Below are positions 1 to 9,063 of a stretch of 64,000 nt of DNA, piece by piece. This DNA is from Hahella sp. HNIBRBA332 (lineage in GTDB: Bacteria; Pseudomonadota; Gammaproteobacteria; Pseudomonadales; Oleiphilaceae). The translations under genes were made by a program, and so were the position numbers. Location: assembly GCF_030719035.1 (NCBI RefSeq), contig NZ_CP132203.1:3348001-3412000 (forward strand), given 5' to 3'. Position 1 is the first letter of the stretch. The number at the start of each line of letters is the position of its first letter. A model generated the notes under the pieces. It saw nothing but the letters and a program-made list of their open reading frames with translations, made no database searches and was not told the origin of the DNA.

Positions 1-1
1 A

Positions 2-826
2 TCCAAAGACATTCATAAAATATTTCGCGACTACACCGACCTGATTGAGCCTCTATCATTGGATGAAGCCTATCTGGACGTATCCGAATGCAACGCCTGC
101 AAGGGCAGCGCTACACTCATCGCCGAAGAAATTCGCGCCCGCGTAAAACAAGACTTGCAGCTGACGGTATCGGCGGGGGTCGCCCCGAACAAGTTTTTGG
201 CCAAAATAGCCAGCGACTGGAATAAGCCCGACGGCATCTTCGTCATCCGGCCGCAAGACATCAAAGACTTCATCCCCCAACTTTCCGTTCGCAAAATTAA
301 CGGCGTCGGTAAAGTGACCGCGGCGAAAATGGGGGCTTTAGGCATCACGACCTGCAGCGATTTACAGCAACTGTCCAAGGACGATCTGGAGCGCCATTTC
401 GGCAGCTACGGCGAACGCCTCTACAACCTGTCACGGGGCGTGGACAACCGTCCCGTACAGACAGAGTGGGTGCGTAAATCCCTGTCCGTTGAGCACACCT
501 ACGACCACGACCTGCAAAATCTCGACGCTATTCTCGATCATTGCGAGCCTTTGTTCGAAGAGCTACTAGAGCGTTTCAATCGCATCAGTGACGCCTACCT
601 GGTCAGCAAGCGCTTCGTCAAAGTCAAATTCGCCGACTTCACTCAGACCACCCTTGAAGAACTTCTACCGGGTTACAGCGGCCAATGGCGAAGTCTTCCC
701 GACTACCTGCGCCTCATGAGCGCCGCCTGGGCGCGCCAGAAAAAACCTGTGCGTCTGTTGGGCATGGGAGTCAGACTGAAAGATCCTAAAAATAACAATA
801 TTGGGGAACAGCTATCGCTGTTTTGA
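2..826 (+). CDS. dinB: DNA polymerase IV (DinB), 5' end outside window
   Basis: Y-family translesion DNA polymerase. The reading frame is open from base 2 with no start codon, so about 80 N-terminal residues lie outside the window and 274 are present. The palm-domain acidic motif SLDEAYLDV occurs near the left edge (about bases 56-82). It is followed by the thumb (helix-hairpin-helix around KINGVGKVTAAKMGALGI) and the little-finger domain. The last residues, EQLSLF, match the beta-clamp-binding motif expected at the C-terminus of DinB. That supports the family call and the 3' end at the TGA 824-826. Family knowledge: error-prone bypass synthesis, often SOS-induced; the promoter is not in view. 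Confidence 0.95.
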   Translation, partial: SKDIHKIFRDYTDLIEPLSLDEAYLDVSECNACKGSATLIAEEIRARVKQDLQLTVSAGVAPNKFLAKIASDWNKPDGIFVIRPQDIKDFIPQLSVRKINGVGKVTAAKMGALGITTCSDLQQLSKDDLERHFGSYGERLYNLSRGVDNRPVQTEWVRKSLSVEHTYDHDLQNLDAILDHCEPLFEELLERFNRISDAYLVSKRFVKVKFADFTQTTLEELLPGYSGQWRSLPDYLRLMSAAWARQKKPVRLLGMGVRLKDPKNNNIGEQLSLF

Positions 827-879
827 GGCCCGCTTCTCATCGCATTCATAAAGTAAAACCTTGGCCAACACAATAATGT

Positions 880-1521
880 CTATTTACGGCGCTTTTGCAT
901 CCCCTCAACATTACCCAGCCAACCACCGGCGCAAATCAGCACAATATAGGTCCAGGGCGTAAACAGGATTATGTTACCGAGCAGGCGTCTCATCAGAGGA
1001 GGCCAGTTGTGGATGGCGTCATTTTCCATGACTTCAAACAGCAGCATGACGCAGGCGACGCCCAGTAGGGTGATGGAGGTCAGTTTGACCAGCGCATCGT
1101 GCAAGGGAGGCGTATTCTTCAGATAAGGATGAAACGCCCAATAGACGCATCCACCGCCAATCAGCGCGCCAACCGCGATGCCGGCCCACTTAAGCGTGAC
1201 AGAGACTTCCATGGACGTTTCGCCCATGAACAAAGCAGTGGCCCATCCAAGAAATATTTTACCGCAGATTTCCAGCGCGCCTTGACCGCTCACCGTATGG
1301 AAACGCGCAATCCAGACGATAATCGCCAGGCTCAGCATCAGACTGGGCCCCAGGCGAAACAAGTGATAGTAAGTAAAGTCCCGTCCAATCGCGTCGTCGA
1401 TCAAAAAACAGAATGCGCCGTTACTCACCCCAACGCTTAACGCCAATACCAGTGGCGAAAACAATAAGGATGTATGGGAGACGCCAGCCGCATATTTGAA
1501 ACTGTGCAAGTGTAAGCCCAT
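880..1521 (-). CDS. Multi-pass inner membrane protein of unknown function
   Basis: A 213-residue protein that I do not recognise. It is almost entirely hydrophobic, with about six predicted membrane helices at roughly residues 18-40, 52-72, 82-100, 110-130, 143-163 and 182-205. The C-terminus is short and basic (MQKRRK). No catalytic motif is evident. The start is supported by a GGAGG about eight bases upstream of the ATG. The gene is convergent with dinB and separated from it by 53 bases. No function is inferred. Confidence 0.75.
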   Translation of the reverse strand: MGLHLHSFKYAAGVSHTSLLFSPLVLALSVGVSNGAFCFLIDDAIGRDFTYYHLFRLGPSLMLSLAIIVWIARFHTVSGQGALEICGKIFLGWATALFMGETSMEVSVTLKWAGIAVGALIGGGCVYWAFHPYLKNTPPLHDALVKLTSITLLGVACVMLLFEVMENDAIHNWPPLMRRLLGNIILFTPWTYIVLICAGGWLGNVEGMQKRRK

Positions 1522-1695
1522 GCACTGCCCTCCATGTGAGCTTAACCCAACCTTTCTTTATTCTAATTATTGGTCCGACAAACTATGACGGCCTCTCATC
1601 GATCGTTACTCCCTGTCAGCTTGTCTGGCCCCTTACGAGATTGTATATCACGAATAGCGTCAATAAGTTATGCGCCGATTGTTTAAAAATGTTTC

Positions 1696-3345
1696 TCAAG
1701 CCACCTTGAAATTGGAAACCATTTCTTTCAACTGCGCCGCTCGGTTGCTGAGATTTTTGGAAGAATCGAACAATTTGCTTACTACCTGCTCGGTATCCCT
1801 AACTGCGTCCCGCACATGGGCGAGGTTAGCAGTCATCTCGCCAGCCACACTGCCCTGCTGCTCCGCCGCAGTAGCAATCTGCAGACTACGATTGGTGATT
1901 TCCCCCATTTCCGTCACGATGCCATCGAACATGTCTCCTGACTCGCCCACTTTGGAGGAACCTGTTTCCGCCACTTCAACGCTGGCGCCCATCAGTTCAA
2001 CTGCGTCCTTAACCTGCTTCTTCAACGCCTCAATAGTGCCGTTTATTTCACCGGTGGCGTCTCGGGAGCGCATCGCCAGTTGCCTTACTTCATCCGCCAC
2101 GACGGCGAAACCGCGTCCGCTTTCTCCCGCTCTCGCCGCCTCAATGGCGGCGTTAAGCGCCAGCAGGTTGGTCTGCTCGGCGATGCTTTCGATGCTGTCG
2201 GTGACAGAGGAGATGGTATCCACTTGATTGGCGATGTCCGTCACCGCCTTGGAGCAATTATCCAGATTGCGTGACAGGTTATTGATGACGTTAACCGCAT
2301 CGCCCACCAACTCGTTGCCAGTGGACGCACGCTCGTTAGTAGCCTGGGTTGCGGCGGAAGTGGTGCTGGCGTGTTCCGCCACTTCTCTCACTGTCGCCGC
2401 CATCTGCTCCATGGCGGAGGACAACTGCTCAAGCTGAGAGGATTCATCGTCAATCGCTCGTTTAGCGGTCGCCATGCGGCTGGAAAGCTCTTTCGACTCA
2501 TCTGACAGCGAACGGCTGATCTCCATCTGTTTTCCGATCAAATCCGCCAACGAACGCCGGGTGGATTCAATGGCGCGACTGATATGGGATACCTCATCGC
2601 GTCCGATACAGTCCAGATGAAAGGTCAGGTTACCCCGCGCCAGATTCTCCATCGCCGCCACCACTCTAGAAAAACTGCGCTGCATCGCATTAACGACGAA
2701 ATGAGACGCTGCGAACATGACCACAAGAACGCCAATGCTGACCCAAACCAAGCGGGTCAGTGTTTCCTGATACAGCTCATCCGCATCGTCAAGGTATATC
2801 CCTGAAGCGATGATCCAGCCTTGTTCCGGCCAGGGCTCGATATAAGTAGTCTTATCGACCAGCTCCTCTTTTCCCGGCTTGCGCCATTGGTAGGTCACAA
2901 ATCCAGACTTGCCGGCGCGAAACCATTGCGTCGCCACATCCCCAAAGCGCCCGCCTTCATTAAGGTCAATGTTAGGAACCGGCTCCCCCACCCATTCAGG
3001 TTTAGGGGGAAACGCGACAAACTTCTGGTCGACGGAAAAGGCGTAAACATAGCCGTCCAGGGACTCCCCCCAACGCAAACCGCCAAGCATCTCACGAATG
3101 TACTGATTCAATTCTTCCGGGTGTTTCGCCTTATACTGCTTCAGGTTATGAAGGGCCGCCTCCACCATGTTCATTGCGCTCTCGCGCAGGGCGTCACGTT
3201 GGGATTCACGGGTTAAACTGGCGTTATACCAGCTGGAAGCGATAAACATGATCATGATGACCACACTGAGTCCTAGAAATTTTTGTCTCAGGGTCAACTG
3301 GGCGAAGAAACGGTCAATAGCGGTGGCAGGATGCGCTTCCCTCAT
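1696..3345 (-). CDS. Methyl-accepting chemotaxis protein with single Cache sensor
   Basis: A transmembrane chemoreceptor of 549 residues. The first membrane helix is near residues 22-42. A periplasmic sCache_2-like sensor follows (about 50-190; typical GYVYAFS and GWIIASGIYLDD segments). The second helix is near 195-217, then comes a HAMP-like linker and a long cytoplasmic coiled-coil signalling domain. The hairpin tip is nearly invariant: EQTNLLALNAAIEAARAGE, then GFAVVADEVRQLA. In known receptors this tip contacts CheA/CheW. No C-terminal CheR-binding pentapeptide is seen; the protein ends SNFKVA. An AAGGGAG lies upstream of the ATG. It is a single-gene unit with no che genes nearby. Confidence 0.95.
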   Translation of the reverse strand: MREAHPATAIDRFFAQLTLRQKFLGLSVVIMIMFIASSWYNASLTRESQRDALRESAMNMVEAALHNLKQYKAKHPEELNQYIREMLGGLRWGESLDGYVYAFSVDQKFVAFPPKPEWVGEPVPNIDLNEGGRFGDVATQWFRAGKSGFVTYQWRKPGKEELVDKTTYIEPWPEQGWIIASGIYLDDADELYQETLTRLVWVSIGVLVVMFAASHFVVNAMQRSFSRVVAAMENLARGNLTFHLDCIGRDEVSHISRAIESTRRSLADLIGKQMEISRSLSDESKELSSRMATAKRAIDDESSQLEQLSSAMEQMAATVREVAEHASTTSAATQATNERASTGNELVGDAVNVINNLSRNLDNCSKAVTDIANQVDTISSVTDSIESIAEQTNLLALNAAIEAARAGESGRGFAVVADEVRQLAMRSRDATGEINGTIEALKKQVKDAVELMGASVEVAETGSSKVGESGDMFDGIVTEMGEITNRSLQIATAAEQQGSVAGEMTANLAHVRDAVRDTEQVVSKLFDSSKNLSNRAAQLKEMVSNFKVA

Positions 3346-3461
3346 GAAATACTCCCTTTTCGCGGATGCTTGCGTCGCAAATCAGTTCAACGGGGCTTAG
3401 ACTTTAAAAGTGTAGTCAAGATTTAGCCTTCCGCAGACAGTCCGCCTCAGGAAATTTTCAT

Positions 3462-3824
3462 TCAGCCAAAATCCCCTTCACGCCAACCATGGAACCCCAT
3501 GCAAAGCCCCTCTCCGTCCGGAGCCAGCTCACTTTCTTCCAGCATAACGCCCTCATCATCGCGAATACGTTGAATCAGAGCATATTCAGCCCGGTGTTTT
3601 TCATCAATTTCGTTAAGGAAAATCCCGTCCAGCAACTGCATCATGGCGTAAAGGGTTGCATCCACCGTCTCCTCCACTAACTCGCGGTCTCTGTCGCTCT
3701 CATACGATCGCATGCTATGTAACGCCTCTTTTCGAACTTTGTTGAACAAATGCTCGCCAAAGGCGTGAGACGCCGAAACTTTGCGACTATATTGCTCTTT
3801 CGGCCAGTTTTCATAAGGTTCCAT
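3462..3824 (-). CDS. Hypothetical acidic protein
   Basis: A 120-residue soluble protein, not recognised. It is rich in Glu, Asp and Arg and probably mostly helical, with no signal peptide and no Cys. A longer frame opens at 3851, but the ATG at 3822-3824 is preceded by a strong AAGGAGAGG at ideal distance, so I start there. It lies 50 bases beyond the end of the NAD-kinase-like gene on the same strand and could share its transcript. The core fragment VDATLYAMMQLLDGIFL suggests a small helical bundle. Confidence 0.7.
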   Translation of the reverse strand: MEPYENWPKEQYSRKVSASHAFGEHLFNKVRKEALHSMRSYESDRDRELVEETVDATLYAMMQLLDGIFLNEIDEKHRAEYALIQRIRDDEGVMLEESELAPDGEGLCMGFHGWREGDFG

Positions 3825-3874
3825 TGGTCCTCTCCTTGTGCTTATAGACAACCGTTACGGCCCAAACCGTTTTA

Positions 3875-4816
3875 TCAATGAACTATTGAACCATATCGTT
3901 GCGACAAACTGATGTTAACCACCGCGCCGCTATTGAACTCAATGGCGTCGCTGATCATACCGTCGCTGAAAATAACGCCGTTTTCCGGTACGCGGGATTT
4001 GATAGTCAGCGCCTCCCCGCCGGTAATTTCCCCATACACCAGTTCGGTTTGCGTCGTATTACTGGGGAAAGGTTCGCGAACGGAGAACAGTAGCTTTTGC
4101 GCGTCCCATGAGAGCGGCTGATAGGCGTCCGCGCTGTCGCCTTGCGCGCCGCGGGCTCGCGCTACGCCCAGGGAGCCGGCGATGACGCTGCGCATCCACC
4201 CGGTGGAACCGAGTCCTGTAGAGACGATCACACCGCTTGAGCTGTGCATTTCCGAAGACTCGCGAAAATCAATTTCGTAGCGTAACGAGGTATGGTTCTT
4301 CGGCCCGATGAAGAAGTCGTTCACAGCCACCATTGTCTGGCCATCGTTGAGGCTGGCTTCCGCCATGGATACCCGTTTGATCGGCCGTTTGGCTTTCAGC
4401 AGCTCCTTCAGCACCGCATCCAGGTCCGCTACTTGAAATGGCAGCAATACGCCATCGATGCGAGCTGGATCGGGGTTAACCGCCACGACGGGTTGGCCAT
4501 GCAAATATTTCAGTGTATTCGCCACCAGCCCGTCTTGTCCGAGCACGACAACCACATCCTGAGCGCCGAAGATGAAATTGCTAAGGAAATCTCGATCAAG
4601 GGTCTGCACGCGTCCTATGCGTGACAACGTCGTCTCTGCGGCGGCCAATGATGCGCGATAGCTTTGATCCTCATGAATGTAGACATCAAAGTCTTCGCCG
4701 CGGCTCTCTATATAAAAGCGCGCCTGTTCTTCAGTGTTATGCCGCCAGGCCAGCTCTTCCAACCGCGTTCTGCGTTTCACCAGAATCAGCTTGGTTTCCG
4801 TAGCACGCTCGCTCAT
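3875..4816 (-). CDS. NAD kinase-like protein
   Basis: A 313-residue protein of the NAD/diacylglycerol kinase fold. The nucleotide-binding GGDG motif appears as GQDG (residues 93-96), keeping the catalytic Asp. The NAD-kinase second motif is present as NDFFIGPKN (about 166-174). The glycine/serine-rich motif is GVIVSTGLGSTGW (about 195-207). A terminal SDGM matches the conserved DG segment. The protein is more divergent than housekeeping NadK and has an N-terminal extension, so the substrate need not be NAD. Its ATG overlaps the stop of the upstream SPFH gene by four bases (ATGA), implying translational coupling and a joint role. Confidence 0.75.
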   Translation of the reverse strand: MSERATETKLILVKRRTRLEELAWRHNTEEQARFYIESRGEDFDVYIHEDQSYRASLAAAETTLSRIGRVQTLDRDFLSNFIFGAQDVVVVLGQDGLVANTLKYLHGQPVVAVNPDPARIDGVLLPFQVADLDAVLKELLKAKRPIKRVSMAEASLNDGQTMVAVNDFFIGPKNHTSLRYEIDFRESSEMHSSSGVIVSTGLGSTGWMRSVIAGSLGVARARGAQGDSADAYQPLSWDAQKLLFSVREPFPSNTTQTELVYGEITGGEALTIKSRVPENGVIFSDGMISDAIEFNSGAVVNISLSQRYGSIVH

Positions 4817-5823
4817 CGTTTTTTACCCAGTAACTCGCGCATCAGATCCGGGCTGATATTCAATTGACCAATCTTGTCAGCGCCGGTGGCCAACTGGCGG
4901 AAGGCCTGGGCGATCAGTTGTTCTGGATTCATCGAGCTGTTGGTGATCGCCTCCAGAATGCGGTTATCCACTTCCGCCATCGCCTTCATGCTGGCGGATA
5001 TCGCATAGGCTTTGACATCCGCTTCTTTGCGGCTGTTTTCCGCGCTGACCGTCACCAGTTCTTTACGCTTGTTCTCCTGCTCTATTTCATTCTCCAATAC
5101 TTCCCGCTGCAGCTCCTGGGTTTTACGTTGCACCGCCATACGGGCGTCCATTTCCGCTTCCTTGACCTGCTGCTTCTTCTGTTCGACGGAAATTTCCGTC
5201 TCCAGCTCGTTCTCCTTGATCTTACGCTCCTGCTCAATGGCTGCGTTGCGGCGTGTATAAGCCGCCTCGTCCGCATCCTTCATCATTTGCTCGCGCACTG
5301 TGGCTTCAAGCGCGCGGGCGGTTTCCGGGTTGGGCTTAATCGCCAGAATGGAAACATCCAGGATTTCCACCCCCAGTTTTTCCAGCACAGGAGCGGAGTC
5401 AAGTGCGGCGGCGAGTGTCCCGGCCAGCGTTTCCGAAGCCAGCAGGCTGTCTTTCAAGGACAGGCTCTGAATGCTGTTGCGAGTAATGGACTGCAGCAGA
5501 TTGAGAATGCGCGCTGGCAGCTTCTTCGGCGCGTCCGAAACATAGGATTTGCCGTCATCAGCCAGGGTGAAGTTCATGGTCGCCGCCAGAATCTTGGGGC
5601 TTTTTACGCGATAGACCAACTGACCTTGCACGGTAACTTCCTGAAAGTCGCTGGTGCTTTCCTTGAAAATAAAAGGCAAGTCCGCCGAGCCAATGGGAAT
5701 CGAAACCAGTGACGTCGTCGGCGCGAAATAGAAAAAGCCCAGGCCAGCGCCTTCCCGCTTAAGTTTGCCTTTGTTGAATTGCATGATGTAGGTGGTGGGT
5801 TCGGTTTTTATATATCTGAACAT
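4813..5823 (-). CDS. SPFH/band-7 domain protein
   Basis: A 336-residue member of the stomatin/prohibitin/flotillin/HflK (SPFH) superfamily. The band-7 domain covers about residues 30-190. A long Glu/Lys/Gln-rich coiled coil follows (about 190-275), with a C-terminal segment containing MNPEQLIAQAF. There is no N-terminal membrane helix, unlike HflK or stomatin, so any membrane association would be peripheral. A longer frame starts at 5874, but the ATG at 5823 has a good GGAAGAGG upstream and begins the recognisable domain, so it is preferred. It is the first gene of a coupled pair with the NAD-kinase-like gene. An inverted-repeat operator candidate lies directly upstream. Confidence 0.85.
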   Translation of the reverse strand: MFRYIKTEPTTYIMQFNKGKLKREGAGLGFFYFAPTTSLVSIPIGSADLPFIFKESTSDFQEVTVQGQLVYRVKSPKILAATMNFTLADDGKSYVSDAPKKLPARILNLLQSITRNSIQSLSLKDSLLASETLAGTLAAALDSAPVLEKLGVEILDVSILAIKPNPETARALEATVREQMMKDADEAAYTRRNAAIEQERKIKENELETEISVEQKKQQVKEAEMDARMAVQRKTQELQREVLENEIEQENKRKELVTVSAENSRKEADVKAYAISASMKAMAEVDNRILEAITNSSMNPEQLIAQAFRQLATGADKIGQLNISPDLMRELLGKKR

Positions 5824-5845
5824 CTGAGACCTCTTCCTTAATTTC

Positions 5846-5897
5846 AAATAGTGGCTCAAAGCCACCATAGACAATTAAAGGCTCTGGGCCACTATTT
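5846..5897. promoter_or_regulatory. Nested inverted repeats upstream of the SPFH gene
   Basis: AAATAGTGGC (5846-5855) is the exact reverse complement of GCCACTATTT (5888-5897). The left arm also pairs with the nearer GCCAC at 5861-5865. This puts three related half-sites (GTGGC/GCCAC) 23-74 bases upstream of the SPFH start codon. The arrangement suggests a dimeric repressor/activator site or a 5' UTR hairpin. The cognate regulator is unknown. Confidence 0.45.
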
Positions 5898-6014
5898 GTC
5901 AACCCGTAATTTCCTCATACGCCGGAATGCCTTCCGGCCCGCTACTTTGTAGACTGATTCCGCATGCACTATCTTTAATACAGTGACTCTCATCGATAGA
6001 GACTTCAACTATAC

Positions 6015-6830
6015 ATGCGGCGCCGATTTACCCGGTTTGTACTTGCGCTGTTATGGCTGCTTATCGTTCAGGGCGTCTATGCGGCGGAGGCGGAGCTGTC
6101 CTTTGTGAGGATTTGCGACGACGCGGGAGAATGGCCACCCTATACGTTTTATCGAATGGAGAATGGTAAGAAGGAAATTGCCGGTTACGCCGTGGATGTG
6201 GCGCGGGAGATTTTGGAAAGCAACCATATCAAGTATTCCATTGAACTTCCTTCCTGGAAGCGCTGTTTGCTGGAAGTCAGAAAAGCGCGCCAATACGACA
6301 TGCTGCTCAATGCGTCCTACACCGAGGAGCGCAGCAAACAATATCTGTATTCACTTCCCTACTACTGGACGCACCTTTACTTCTTCTACTTGCAGCAGCG
6401 TTTTCCCGAGGGCTTGGGCGAGGTAGAAAAAAACCTCCTGGACACTTACGTCATCGGCGGACTCTCTGGCTACAATTACACCTATCTGGAGCACCCGAAC
6501 GAATCCATGGATACTGACTCCGTGACCTATGACCACCTGTTCCTGAAGTTGCGTAGCGGCAAGGTGGACCTGATTACCGCCGATTATGAAATCATGCTGG
6601 GTTTCGCCCATAAAGGTCTGGATTTGATCGCCACGCCGGGGATGCAATACACCCCGATTCCCAACTCTCCCCCGCAGGGCTATCACATGCTGTTTCCCCG
6701 CACTGAGGAGGGAGAATACCTTAAAGCGCTAATGGACGCAGGCATCGCAAAAATGCAAAAAGAAGGACGCTTACAAGAGATCCTGGACAGTTACATCAAC
6801 CCGACCGAGCAGGTCACGAGCGATCCCTGA
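6015..6830 (+). CDS. Periplasmic solute-binding protein (family 3-like)
   Basis: A 271-residue protein with a signal peptide (about residues 1-23, cleaving near VYAAEA) and the fold pattern of SBP_bac_3 amino-acid-type binding proteins. The ligand-pocket start is WPPYTFY. The AGYAVDVAREIL segment follows, then the PSWKRCLLEV segment typical of the polar subgroup found without permeases. No permease or ATPase gene is nearby. It is followed after one base by a second, related binding protein, so the two are probably co-transcribed. The ligand cannot be read from sequence. Alternative: the sensory subunit of an unlinked system. Confidence 0.85.
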   Translation: MRRRFTRFVLALLWLLIVQGVYAAEAELSFVRICDDAGEWPPYTFYRMENGKKEIAGYAVDVAREILESNHIKYSIELPSWKRCLLEVRKARQYDMLLNASYTEERSKQYLYSLPYYWTHLYFFYLQQRFPEGLGEVEKNLLDTYVIGGLSGYNYTYLEHPNESMDTDSVTYDHLFLKLRSGKVDLITADYEIMLGFAHKGLDLIATPGMQYTPIPNSPPQGYHMLFPRTEEGEYLKALMDAGIAKMQKEGRLQEILDSYINPTEQVTSDP

Positions 6831-6831
6831 C

Positions 6832-7698
6832 ATGGAGGCAAGTCTCCCCGTCAAACGCGGGAACAGAACTTGGAAAAACGCGGGGCGACATTTCAGCAAT
6901 CGAACCGTCATTGGCGTCGCCGCGCTTACGCTCTCCCTGTCCGCATCCCTGACCTTCGCCGCCGGAATCACCGTGCGTCTGGCCAATGGCGAGTGGCCTC
7001 CTTATCAATCGAAAACGCTCAAGCACTATGGCGTGGCCAGCCATATTGTGACGGAAGCTTTCGGCATCGTGGGCGTGAACGTGCAATATGTGTTCTTTGA
7101 CTCTTGGAAGCGCGCCTACGCTGAAGCGCTTTCAGGAAACCTGGACGGCAGCCTGCTATGGAGCCCCTCTGTCGATCGAGAAGCGCAGTTTCACTTCAGC
7201 CAGCCGGTCGTCATGGGCGAGTCGGTGTTTTTTCATCGTGTGGATTCGGATTTCACCTGGACCAGCTTCGCCGACCTGAAGCATTATCGCGTTGGCGGCA
7301 CCCTGGGTTACTCTTACCAATTCGAGGGCACGGAAGGGGTGCAGATTGAGCGGGTGTCCACTGACGAGGTGAATTTCACCAAACTGCTGCGCGGTAGAAT
7401 TGACGTCTTTCCATCTGATAAAGACGCAGGCTACGCCCTGCTATATGAGCTGTTCCCGCCGGAAGACGTAGCGCAGCTGACGATTTCACCCCATGTCTAT
7501 AACAGCACCACCTATCATCTCATATTGACCCGCGCTCTCCCGGCGAACAAGGAGCGCGTCAAACAATTCAATGAAGGCCTGCGACAGCTGAAAGAAAGCG
7601 GTCTGCTCGACCGCTATCTGGAGGACTCTCGGCGCGGCGCCTATCGACTGCCGCAAGCCGTCACCGAAGAAGAAAGCAAAAAAGTCGCCGCGCCTTAA
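6832..7698 (+). CDS. Second periplasmic solute-binding protein (family 3-like)
   Basis: A 288-residue paralogue-like neighbour of the preceding gene. It has an unusually long polar N-terminus (about 25 residues) before the hydrophobic signal segment VIGVAALTLSLSASLTFAAG. The pocket motif NGEWPPYQSK and an FDSWKRAYAEAL segment correspond to motifs in the gene upstream. The start codon lies one base after the previous stop, implying coupling. Its stop overlaps by four bases the stop of the convergent gene on the other strand. A later start just before the signal segment is possible, but no better ribosome site is visible. Confidence 0.8.
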   Translation: MEASLPVKRGNRTWKNAGRHFSNRTVIGVAALTLSLSASLTFAAGITVRLANGEWPPYQSKTLKHYGVASHIVTEAFGIVGVNVQYVFFDSWKRAYAEALSGNLDGSLLWSPSVDREAQFHFSQPVVMGESVFFHRVDSDFTWTSFADLKHYRVGGTLGYSYQFEGTEGVQIERVSTDEVNFTKLLRGRIDVFPSDKDAGYALLYELFPPEDVAQLTISPHVYNSTTYHLILTRALPANKERVKQFNEGLRQLKESGLLDRYLEDSRRGAYRLPQAVTEEESKKVAAP

Positions 7699-8924
7699 CC
7701 GAAGTCGTGATGAATGACTTCCGAGTCTATCGGCTGGCCGTTTTCATCGAATTTGAAGATCTCTTCATACATCAACGTCTTCTCGCCAGGCCTGCCAAAA
7801 CTCATCTTTTTGATAGGACGCCCTTCTGCGTCAAACACCATGCATTCGGACACTACCTGTACGCCTTTCAACGTATAGATAGAGCTGTGCAGCTTTGACT
7901 GCCCAGCCTCCAGAGGGACCGCAGCGGTTGATTCCTGGGACAGCGGCTCATACAGCACGACATAGTGCGTGGCCCTCAATCCATCCAGAGAAATGGCTTC
8001 CTTACTGGCGTGAACCCGGCGCAGGTAGGCGTGCAAGGTTTTCTGATGCAGTGCCTGCGGCACATTGATGATTTCCGTGTGGGCGATGCCCCGCGCCGCG
8101 ATCAGCTCGCTCATCGCCAGGGTCTGATCGTTATGGAACCAGTGACGCCGATAATCGGAATGCTCCATGATTTGATCATGCTCTATGGGCACGCCTTCGA
8201 GATCCACGAAGGCGACCAGCTCCGGCGTAACGAAACGCGCGACTTCCTGCAGTCGCGCCTGACAGTCCACTGGGAAAATGACCTGCCCTTCCTCATCCCA
8301 GTCATCGTCCTCATCCTCAATAGAACGCATGGCCTGAATACCGTGTTCGGAGAGTTCCACGAAGGAAAACGGGCCGCTAAAACCATATTTCTCATCAAAC
8401 CCCAGCAAGGGATACTCTATGCCCAGTACGTCCTTATCTTGATTGAAGAAAACATGTTTCACCGGGATAGGATGGGGGCCACGATCGGTGACTTCCATAC
8501 GGAAAGCATTATCCGGATTCGGTTTCAGCACCCCTTCGCCATTTTCAGGATTCACGTCAACCCGGTATTCCGCATGAACCTTATACTCTTCCAATTCACC
8601 GATGGGGATATTGTGAGGGAACGCATCATCGGGAACTTCCACTGTGACGACCACGTCAGGGCTGATTTCCGCCCCATTTTCCAGCGTGGACGCATGTTCC
8701 CATATCGCCAGGGCTCTGGCCGCGTAATCACCGTCTTCAGCGGGTCCAAGAAGACGAAATACTGTGTTGTGTTCACAGAACATCATGTACTCAGTAACTT
8801 CTTCGTCATTGAGCAGAAAACAGGTGTATTCGGCTCCGGCCGGGATTTCGTCTGCATCGACAGGCGCGCCTTGGTAGAAATAAACAATGGAATGGACGTC
8901 TATAGAACTGCTCGAATGGCTCAT
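7695..8924 (-). CDS. Hypothetical protein
   Basis: A 409-residue, strongly acidic cytoplasmic-looking protein that I do not recognise. It has no signal peptide or membrane segment. An acidic cluster (DEDDDWDEEG) sits near the middle. The C-terminal quarter has a repeat-like pattern of short strands (GVQVVSECMVFDAEGRP, then KFDENGQPIDSEV). The first half resembles two beta-rich segments separated by prolines. An AGG precedes the ATG. It is a single gene, convergent with the solute-binding pair. Confidence 0.7.
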   Translation of the reverse strand: MSHSSSSIDVHSIVYFYQGAPVDADEIPAGAEYTCFLLNDEEVTEYMMFCEHNTVFRLLGPAEDGDYAARALAIWEHASTLENGAEISPDVVVTVEVPDDAFPHNIPIGELEEYKVHAEYRVDVNPENGEGVLKPNPDNAFRMEVTDRGPHPIPVKHVFFNQDKDVLGIEYPLLGFDEKYGFSGPFSFVELSEHGIQAMRSIEDEDDDWDEEGQVIFPVDCQARLQEVARFVTPELVAFVDLEGVPIEHDQIMEHSDYRRHWFHNDQTLAMSELIAARGIAHTEIINVPQALHQKTLHAYLRRVHASKEAISLDGLRATHYVVLYEPLSQESTAAVPLEAGQSKLHSSIYTLKGVQVVSECMVFDAEGRPIKKMSFGRPGEKTLMYEEIFKFDENGQPIDSEVIHHDFG

Positions 8925-9063
8925 TGGATACCTGACTGAATTGCAAAGCGGAATTCGGCGCTTCGCTCAATACAAACGGGAAACGCCAACCAAACCCAAT
9001 ACCCTACCCCATATCTACGTTCGGGTCAGCCTCGGGTTAACCCTTTGGCGTCAATTTGGCGTT

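Noticed and set aside
4864..5712. Long plus-strand open frame antisense to the SPFH gene
   Set aside because: Phe/Leu/His-rich composition typical of an antisense shadow; no ribosome site; the minus strand carries a recognised domain.
7965..8939. 324-codon plus-strand open frame
   Set aside because: Entirely antisense to the 409-residue gene, with no recognisable domain and no upstream signal.
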